38,089 nucleotides of DNA, taken from assembly GCA_910588615.1 (NCBI GenBank), contig CAJUOI010000021.1:1-38089 (forward strand), given 5' to 3'. Shown here one piece after another: positions 32,077-38,089 of this stretch. A model generated the notes under the pieces. The model saw only the letters and a list, made by a program, of their open reading frames with translations. It made no database searches and was not told where the DNA came from. Position numbers and translations under genes: made by a program. Every line of letters starts with the position of its first letter. Positions within the stretch are counted from its first letter, which is position 1. Source of the DNA: an uncultured Christensenellaceae bacterium. Its GTDB lineage: Bacteria > Bacillota > Clostridia > Christensenellales > Borkfalkiaceae.

Positions 32077-35000
32077 AAAAGGAAAAAATAGCGGCGATCG
32101 CACTGTGCGGAACCATGGGACTCTCCGTATGTCTGAGCGGTCTGCCCGCGCGTGCGGTTTCGGAGGCGTTCGCAGAAGAAATGCCCGCGGAGGGGGCGGT
32201 TTCCGAAACGATAACGCTATCGGAAAACCGTAGCGAGGCGTTGACCATCGAGGCGGGGCAGACGGCGGAGCTGGATTTAAACGGATTCGATATGACCGCA
32301 ACGCTAACAAACAACGGCACGCTTACGGTAAAGAACGGAAAAGAAACGGGCGCGATTCGCATTACGAGCAACGTAAACGGCGTGGTGTCGGCAATCGTAA
32401 ACAACGGCACGCTGACCTTCGAGGGCGCGGATATAGAATGCACGGGCACGGGCGCGCATACGGATATGCGCGGAATCACCAACAACGCCAATGCAACGCT
32501 GTATTATAAGAGCGGCAATATCGAAATCGTGTCCTCGGGCGCGTATTTCGGAAACGCGATCTATAACGCGTCGAACGGCACGGTGGAGGAGATTTCGGGC
32601 GGAACGCTTTCGGCAAAGCTGACCGTAAAGGGAACGCAGCTGAACAGCGTGGCGGTAAATAATTTCGGGCTGATCAAGCGCATTTCGGGCGGTGAGATCT
32701 ATTCCGAAAACAACGGAAGCGGCGGAACGGGCAACTACGCCACGGGCATCCGCAACAACGGCGGCGGTACGATCACCGAGATTTCGGGCGGCGAGATCAA
32801 GGGCTACGTCGATAATGCGGCGGGCAGCGAGGTTGCGTACGCAATCTACAACATGAACAACGCGACCGTCGGTAAAATTTCGGGCGGCAAGCTGACGGGC
32901 GAAACCTCGGCAAAGGAATGGGCGTTCGGAATCCGCAACGAGGGCGCGATAAACGAAATTTCGGGCGGAGAAATTATTTCGTTGATCAGTCAGCCGACGA
33001 CTACGACTTCGCCGAACGCGATCGCGCTGTGCAACGACGGCACGGTGTCTAACGTTACGGGCGGTACCTTTTACGCGTATTCTGCCTGCGCACCCGGAAA
33101 TACGATTGCGATCCGAACCCGTCAGGCGGGGCATTCGATCACGGTATCGGGCGGCGCGTACTCCGTGAATAAGGGAACGAACCATATCCTCAACGAGTCG
33201 CCCGCAACGACGACCTACGCAAGCGGTTATTCGCTTACGGCAGCTTCGAAAAACGGTTACCGCTACGCGATTCCGGAAGGGGGCAGATACGAGGAGCTTT
33301 CCGCGCAGGACAGCCCCGTTATGACGGCGAAAACGTATAACGCAAACGGCGTACTGTTGGCGGAATATACGCTCACGGGTACAACGACCAACGAGATCGC
33401 TGCAATCGGCGGCGAAATTTACGGCTCCGTCGATCAGGCGATCGCGGCGAGCGAGGCGGGCGACACCGTAGTGCTGCTTAAAGATACGGAGAGCGGATTC
33501 ACCGTTCCCGCAGGGAAAGACGTTACCGTTGATTTAAACGGTTACGAAATGGTGGGCTCTGTGGTAAACAACGGCACGCTTGCGCTTTGCGATTCGAAGG
33601 GCACGGGCAGATTGTATAAACGCACGGAGGCAAACGGGCTCGATCCGTTGATCAAAAATTACGGCACGCTGACGTACGGCAACGTTTCGGCGCGCATCGA
33701 CGGTATCGGCAACGCGCCCGAGGCGGACGGCATTTACAACTACGCCGGCGCAACGCTTACGGTAACGGGCGGAACGCTGAGCGCGATCTCTTACGGAACA
33801 AAGTGGTCTCATGCAATCGTAAACGCGGGCACGGTAAAGGACTTTGCGGGCGATTTCCGAACGGTGTCTTTCAGTAAGGACACGGCTTCGAACATCGTCG
33901 CGCTTTCGGTCAGCGGCGGCGGTATCGTCGAAAAAATCAGTGGCGGCGTGCTGTACGCGCAGTCCGCGGGCAAGGGCATGGCAATCGGGGTCCGCACGCA
34001 GGGCACGGGCAGCGTGCAGTCGGTATCGGGCGGTACGGTAAAAGCCGTAGTAAACGGTTCGGGCGCAAAGGCGTACGGAATTTATACGCAGGGCGCAGAC
34101 GGCACGGTAACCGTTGCGGGCGGGCTCGTAAGTGCGGTATCGTACACGGGAGACGCGTACGCACTGAAAAATGAGGGTACGGCGAACGTTTCGGGCGGCT
34201 ATTTCAAAGCGGAAACGGCGGCGGACGCTGCTTGCGCGGCGGCGCTTACGAGCGGCAAGCTCAACGTTTCGGGCGGCGCGTTCGGCGCGGGCAAGGGCGA
34301 GTTTATCGGCGGCACGGCGGCATACGAAGAGGGCGTTGCCCTGCGTAAGATGCAGAGTGATACGGTGCGCTACGCGGCGAAGGAATCGGATATTATCGTG
34401 GAACAGCTCGACGGCGCACAGTTTATCGGCGTAGACGTGTTCCGCGGAGGAAACGCGGTTTACGGTTATCATGCGTACGAAAAGGACGGATATTATCTCA
34501 ACGGGTTCTATGCTTCCGAGGAGGATGCGGAAATGATCGCAAAGGATCAATTGAACACGCTTGCTTCTTCCGCAACGGTTTACGCCGCATACGAAGAGGC
34601 GCCGTTGTACTATTTTCTCGGCTCGTCGGTAACGTACGGGCACGCCAACAACGGCTCGTCGTTCGTAAACGAAATTGCGAATATGTTGAACTGTACGTGT
34701 GTGAAGGAGGCAATCAGCGGCACCACGCTCGCAAACAACGGCGCGGGATCGTACGTGGCGCGTATGTTGAACAATCTCGATAAAAACGCTAAGGTCGAAC
34801 GTCTGATCGTGCAACTTTCCACCAACGACGCAACGCAGAACCAACCGCGCGGCACGGTTTCGGCAACGAAAAATATCGAAGAAATCGACGATACCACCAC
34901 GATAGGCGCGATGGAGTTTATTATTGCGTACGCCAAAAAGACATGGGATTGCGAGGTTACCTTCTATACCAACCCTTATTATGATAACGCCAATTACAAA

Positions 35001-35222
35001 TCGCTCGTCGAAGATTTGTATAAGGTGCAGGCAAAGTGGGGCGTCGGCGTTCTCGATTTCTACAATTACAGAGATATGGACGCGCTCGATCAGGCAACGC
35101 TTTCGTCGTACATGGCGGACGCGATCCACCCGAACGCGGCGGGATATCATTGGATGGGCGAGGTATTTTCGGAGTATCTTGCCAAGCTGTATGCGCAAAA
35201 GCACGACGGCGCGAAAATTTAA
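32073..35222 (+). CDS. Secreted glycine-rich repeat protein with C-terminal SGNH hydrolase domain
   Basis: 1049 residues, with ATG 32073 overlapping the previous stop. It has a signal peptide, then about 800 residues of short repeats with the recurring pattern EISGGxI or VSGGTV, spaced to suggest a right-handed beta-helix or pectate-lyase-like solenoid. Two related halves are visible: each opens with a TVDLNGYEM or AELDLNGFDM block and VVNNGTL. The C-terminal domain (about 840-1049) has the SGNH landmarks: Ser852 in GSSVTYG, Asn918 in LSTND, and Asp1016/His1019 in DAIHPN. The family includes esterases and acetylxylan esterases, so deacylation of the glycan or of the wall is plausible. Last gene of the operon. 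Confidence 0.8.
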   Translation: MKKEKIAAIALCGTMGLSVCLSGLPARAVSEAFAEEMPAEGAVSETITLSENRSEALTIEAGQTAELDLNGFDMTATLTNNGTLTVKNGKETGAIRITSNVNGVVSAIVNNGTLTFEGADIECTGTGAHTDMRGITNNANATLYYKSGNIEIVSSGAYFGNAIYNASNGTVEEISGGTLSAKLTVKGTQLNSVAVNNFGLIKRISGGEIYSENNGSGGTGNYATGIRNNGGGTITEISGGEIKGYVDNAAGSEVAYAIYNMNNATVGKISGGKLTGETSAKEWAFGIRNEGAINEISGGEIISLISQPTTTTSPNAIALCNDGTVSNVTGGTFYAYSACAPGNTIAIRTRQAGHSITVSGGAYSVNKGTNHILNESPATTTYASGYSLTAASKNGYRYAIPEGGRYEELSAQDSPVMTAKTYNANGVLLAEYTLTGTTTNEIAAIGGEIYGSVDQAIAASEAGDTVVLLKDTESGFTVPAGKDVTVDLNGYEMVGSVVNNGTLALCDSKGTGRLYKRTEANGLDPLIKNYGTLTYGNVSARIDGIGNAPEADGIYNYAGATLTVTGGTLSAISYGTKWSHAIVNAGTVKDFAGDFRTVSFSKDTASNIVALSVSGGGIVEKISGGVLYAQSAGKGMAIGVRTQGTGSVQSVSGGTVKAVVNGSGAKAYGIYTQGADGTVTVAGGLVSAVSYTGDAYALKNEGTANVSGGYFKAETAADAACAAALTSGKLNVSGGAFGAGKGEFIGGTAAYEEGVALRKMQSDTVRYAAKESDIIVEQLDGAQFIGVDVFRGGNAVYGYHAYEKDGYYLNGFYASEEDAEMIAKDQLNTLASSATVYAAYEEAPLYYFLGSSVTYGHANNGSSFVNEIANMLNCTCVKEAISGTTLANNGAGSYVARMLNNLDKNAKVERLIVQLSTNDATQNQPRGTVSATKNIEEIDDTTTIGAMEFIIAYAKKTWDCEVTFYTNPYYDNANYKSLVEDLYKVQAKWGVGVLDFYNYRDMDALDQATLSSYMADAIHPNAAGYHWMGEVFSEYLAKLYAQKHDGAKI

Positions 35223-35242
35223 CCTGCGACAGGGGAATGAAA

Positions 35243-35282
35243 AACACCGCCTCTTGCGAAAGGCAAGAGGCGGTGTTTTTTG
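35243..35282 (+). terminator. Strong intrinsic terminator of the glycan operon
   Basis: A perfect 15-bp stem AACACCGCCTCTTGC (35243-35257) with 35263-35277, loop GAAAG, followed by a T run. Confidence 0.95.
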
Positions 35283-35607
35283 TTGATAAAATGAAAGAAA
35301 AGATGATTGCCGTCGGCAAAAATTTACAAAATGAGCGATTATTCTAAAAAATGTATGATTTTTTTGACAGTTTGTTTTGTTCGAAAAATCAAGGATTTAT
35401 ACACTAAAAATTATACTTTAACTTACGATTCTTGTCAAGAAACTTTCGTAAGAAAAAGTATACCTTTTTTATATTGCGCAAAAAATGCACAACGGTATGA
35501 AGATTTCGGTATTTTGAATGCTGCAACGGATTTCATCGGTGCGGGGGATTCGATGGCACAAATCAAAAAATAAATAATGATAAAACAGCGAGGAGAGGGA
35601 TAAAGAC
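35283..35607. other. AT-rich spacer before the surface-protein gene
   Basis: No convincing gene. It holds a nested dyad at 35422-35452 (CTTACGA/TCGTAAG around TTCTTG-T-CAAGAA). A TTGACA (35364-35369) lacks a -10 box at 17 nt. A TATACT (35412-35417) is a possible -10 without a good -35. The promoter of the next gene is therefore unresolved. Confidence 0.4.
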
Positions 35608-38089
35608 ATGAAAACTAAAAACATGAAATCTACAAATCTCGTGAAAAATTGGAAAAATACGTTTAAAACGATTTGGTGCGCGGTTATTGCCGCATTGTGT
35701 CTGGTAACGGCAATGCTCGGCGCGCTGCCTACGGGTAAAATAAATCAGAAAAACACGGAGGCTTTGGCGGTAGAAGCGGACGGCTATGCGTCGTTTGCGG
35801 AGGGCTCCACCTACAAATTTACCGACCGAGAAAAATTTGCAACTTACCGTCAGAGCGTGCTTGCAAACAGCAACGCGCCGGCGCTTGCAGACGATACGAC
35901 TACGGTTACGGTAACCAAAACGGCAAACAACCGAGGTTCACAGCAAAATCCTTACGTGATCAACGATTTTAACACTTGGAAACAATTCAGTGACGAGATG
36001 AGCAGCACTTCCTCCTCTGCCACGTACGGCGACGGTAAATACTACGTGCTTGCAACAGACCTCGATTTCAGCAAAAGCACTACCGTGCGCCCAACGATCA
36101 TGCAAACGTTCGGCGGTACCTTTTACGGCTTGGGACATACGATTAAAAATTATACCGTTACGGACACTACTACGAACACGAACGACGACGCTTTGGGATT
36201 GTTTCGTTGGGGACCGTGGGTCGGTACAAGAACGGTTAGGATCGCCGATTTGAATTTTGAATATTCTTTTACGGTAAGCACGCAAAGTCCGAGTCCGGTT
36301 TGCTTTATCGGAGGTTTTTTCGGTAGAGTCTCCGCTGCGGCAGAGGTCAGTTTGTTAAACTGCCACGTTACGGGTTCTGCTTCGCAAGACTGCTATCCTG
36401 CGAACGTGAGTTACGGGGGATTGATCGGTAGCTCATGGGCGGATACGGGATATAACGGAGGAATCTTCTATATATACCGTTGTTCTGCTAAGTTGACGAT
36501 AAACTCTAATTCGTCCGATGAAATTTATGCGGGCGGAATCATGGGCGGAGAATGGGACGACTATAATTCTTATATTTACGACTGCTACGCAGAATTGAAT
36601 GTGAATTTAAAGAATGGCTGGAGTGGCGGTGTGATAAACGGTTGCGGCGTAATATTAGGACAGGGCAGCGCCGCAACGTGCAGAAACGGGCGCACGGGCG
36701 CTATGGAAATCATACGTTGCGCGGGCAAAGCAGTGATGAAAACTCCTTCGGGGCACGGTTGGTATTACGGGTCGCTATTTTCTATTGCGAACGATTCGAC
36801 GTCAACTTCGGTGGGTACGATTTTGACGCGGGACTGTTACGTTTACGGTGAGACATACGACACGCAAAGCATTTGGTACGGGATGCCGCGTCCTTGGGAA
36901 GTTACATACTACTCCGGAGCAAACGGTGGTCTGAAGCCGAGCAATTACAACCGCATCGACGCCCAGCGCATTTACTATGCGGGTAGAGACGGCGCCGAGG
37001 AACATACTTGGGGGACGATGGACACCGTAAACGCGAATCGCTATTACGGCGAGAAAAAAACGAACAGCGAGCTTTGGAGCAATTTAAAAAGCGATGCTAA
37101 GCTCCATCCGAACGTCTGGAATAAAACCGATTTAGGTTCTTCGTACACCTATACGATAGCCAATTCGCCCGTGCGGAACAGGACGTTCGACGAACCGTTT
37201 ACAATATCTTTTTATAACTTAAGACAGAGCGGCAGCACGCTTTCGGACGAGGCGATTTCGGGGAAATCTGCCGTAACCTACAACTATACGACGAACGGAA
37301 CGCAATATTTGGGCGTAGATCCTGTTGCACCTACGGCAAATCATACGTTTCGTGGCTGGACTTTGGATAAGTCGGGCAACGGCATTCCCGTGCGCACTCT
37401 TGATATTTCCAATCTCAACGGCAACGTGAAAGCATACGCCGTATGGGAGGTTACGGGTATTACCGCTTCTATTGCTCAGACAGGCGGCACGCTGAACGAG
37501 GCAACCGGCGCTTACGAGGCAGAGAGCGGCGGCGCGGGCATTAACGTTTCTGCCGACGTAACCGTACCTGCGGAAGCCATTTCAATGAATAATCTTTCGG
37601 TTACTTACAGTTGGCAGAAAGACGGAAACACGGACAGTTCGCTCGGTATGGGCGACGTGATCAATATCGGAAATTCAGGCGGAAACGGCACGTATTCCTA
37701 CCGCTTCACGGTAAAAGACAAAACGATGCCGCTCGTATCGTTCGAGGGTATTTGCCGCGACAGCATCAAGGTGGAGATCACGGGTAAGTCCACCGTGCTC
37801 GACACGTTCCGTTTGACGTCGCCCGCCTATGCGGGTGCAACGCTGAGAGGGGTTACGTTCCAACTGATCATGGTGGACGGCAACCGCGAAATCACGGGAA
37901 CCGCGGTTTGGCAATCCGAAAATTTTATGATTCAGTCGGGCAAGAACACGACGAACGTTATATTCACGCCGAACGACTCTGCCTACAAGCAAATGACCGT
38001 AGCGGTGGAATTCGAGGCGGATCAACTGACGCTTACGTTCCGAATTCCGGATATTCAGAACTCCGATCTCGTAGTGAATATCGAATACG
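35608..38089 (+). CDS. Large secreted surface protein, 3' end outside window
   Basis: At least 827 codons. ATG 35608 follows GAGGAGAGGG. The N-terminus is basic and then hydrophobic (IWCAVIAALCLVTAML), a signal peptide. Residues about 100-260 contain GLUG-like repeats (LDFS...FGGTFYGLGHTIKNYTV..LGLFRW, then GGIMGG). About residues 530-620 contain an InlB/Flg_new-type B-repeat (HTFRGWTLDKSGNGIPV...VKAYAVWEV). Ig-like segments follow. This composition is typical of Firmicutes adhesins and long wall proteins; anchoring signals would be at the missing end. It is a separate unit from the glycan operon. Confidence 0.8.
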   Translation, partial: MKTKNMKSTNLVKNWKNTFKTIWCAVIAALCLVTAMLGALPTGKINQKNTEALAVEADGYASFAEGSTYKFTDREKFATYRQSVLANSNAPALADDTTTVTVTKTANNRGSQQNPYVINDFNTWKQFSDEMSSTSSSATYGDGKYYVLATDLDFSKSTTVRPTIMQTFGGTFYGLGHTIKNYTVTDTTTNTNDDALGLFRWGPWVGTRTVRIADLNFEYSFTVSTQSPSPVCFIGGFFGRVSAAAEVSLLNCHVTGSASQDCYPANVSYGGLIGSSWADTGYNGGIFYIYRCSAKLTINSNSSDEIYAGGIMGGEWDDYNSYIYDCYAELNVNLKNGWSGGVINGCGVILGQGSAATCRNGRTGAMEIIRCAGKAVMKTPSGHGWYYGSLFSIANDSTSTSVGTILTRDCYVYGETYDTQSIWYGMPRPWEVTYYSGANGGLKPSNYNRIDAQRIYYAGRDGAEEHTWGTMDTVNANRYYGEKKTNSELWSNLKSDAKLHPNVWNKTDLGSSYTYTIANSPVRNRTFDEPFTISFYNLRQSGSTLSDEAISGKSAVTYNYTTNGTQYLGVDPVAPTANHTFRGWTLDKSGNGIPVRTLDISNLNGNVKAYAVWEVTGITASIAQTGGTLNEATGAYEAESGGAGINVSADVTVPAEAISMNNLSVTYSWQKDGNTDSSLGMGDVINIGNSGGNGTYSYRFTVKDKTMPLVSFEGICRDSIKVEITGKSTVLDTFRLTSPAYAGATLRGVTFQLIMVDGNREITGTAVWQSENFMIQSGKNTTNVIFTPNDSAYKQMTVAVEFEADQLTLTFRIPDIQNSDLVVNIEY

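Noticed and set aside
33534..35204. A 556-codon minus-strand frame inside the SGNH protein gene
   Set aside because: Arg/Val-rich shadow of the sense repeats. The sense strand has complete SGNH motifs.
35307..35573. An 88-codon plus-strand frame in the AT-rich spacer
   Set aside because: Starts at TTG without a ribosome site, has no domain, and overlaps the inverted repeat.

Overview
The window reads as a stretch of a Gram-positive, gut-type Firmicutes chromosome. This rests on AGGAGG-type ribosome binding sites, sigma-A promoters with TGnTATAAT extended -10 boxes, lipobox signal peptides, and a large polysaccharide locus of ABC transporter, lipoproteins and glycoside hydrolases. A Clostridia or Christensenellales-like host is my best guess and is an inference. 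No taxonomic marker such as rRNA is present.

Region 1 (1 to about 7.56 kb) is AT-rich and looks like an integrated mobile element. It starts in the 3' half of a tRNA-Glu(CTC). A large serine recombinase points into that tRNA, and its reading frame stays open through the tRNA to the window edge. Next come a small ORF and an HUH-type rolling-circle Rep protein. The cargo follows: a zinc-ribbon/HTH protein that may be leaderless, a PD-(D/E)XK-like nuclease, a single-pass membrane protein, an unknown protein on the minus strand, a probable gene remnant, a DUF3592-like membrane protein and a 49-aa membrane peptide. Between these genes lie several promoters of one architecture, strong terminators, a 131-nt interrupted inverted repeat, and a structured segment with pseudoknot potential. 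I could not locate the right attachment site.

Region 2 (about 7.66 to 14.26 kb) has a different, GC-richer composition. It carries a ferredoxin-like protein, a Vat/XAT-type left-handed beta-helix acetyltransferase, and two paralogous ArsR-like regulators with the same unusual C-terminal domain. The regulators flank a large divergently or convergently placed wall/membrane-anchored glycerophosphodiester phosphodiesterase-like protein.

Region 3 (14.33 to 35.28 kb) is one long plus-strand operon, from a consensus promoter (TTGACA-17-TATAAT) to a strong terminator. It encodes a sugar ABC importer (binding lipoprotein and two permeases, no ATPase), a 1787-aa modular lipoprotein with repeated CBM9-like and carboxypeptidase-regulatory-like domains, two GH43-type lipoprotein hydrolases, a GH2 enzyme, a second CBM9-like lipoprotein, and a secreted glycine-rich repeat protein ending in an SGNH hydrolase domain. 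The logic is: bind a branched plant or host glycan at the surface, trim it with GH43/GH2/SGNH enzymes, import the products. The substrate cannot be read from the sequence. Arabinose/xylose/galactose-containing glycans are a guess from the families.

Region 4 (35.3 kb to the end) is an AT-rich spacer followed by the first 827 codons of a very large secreted surface protein that runs off the window.
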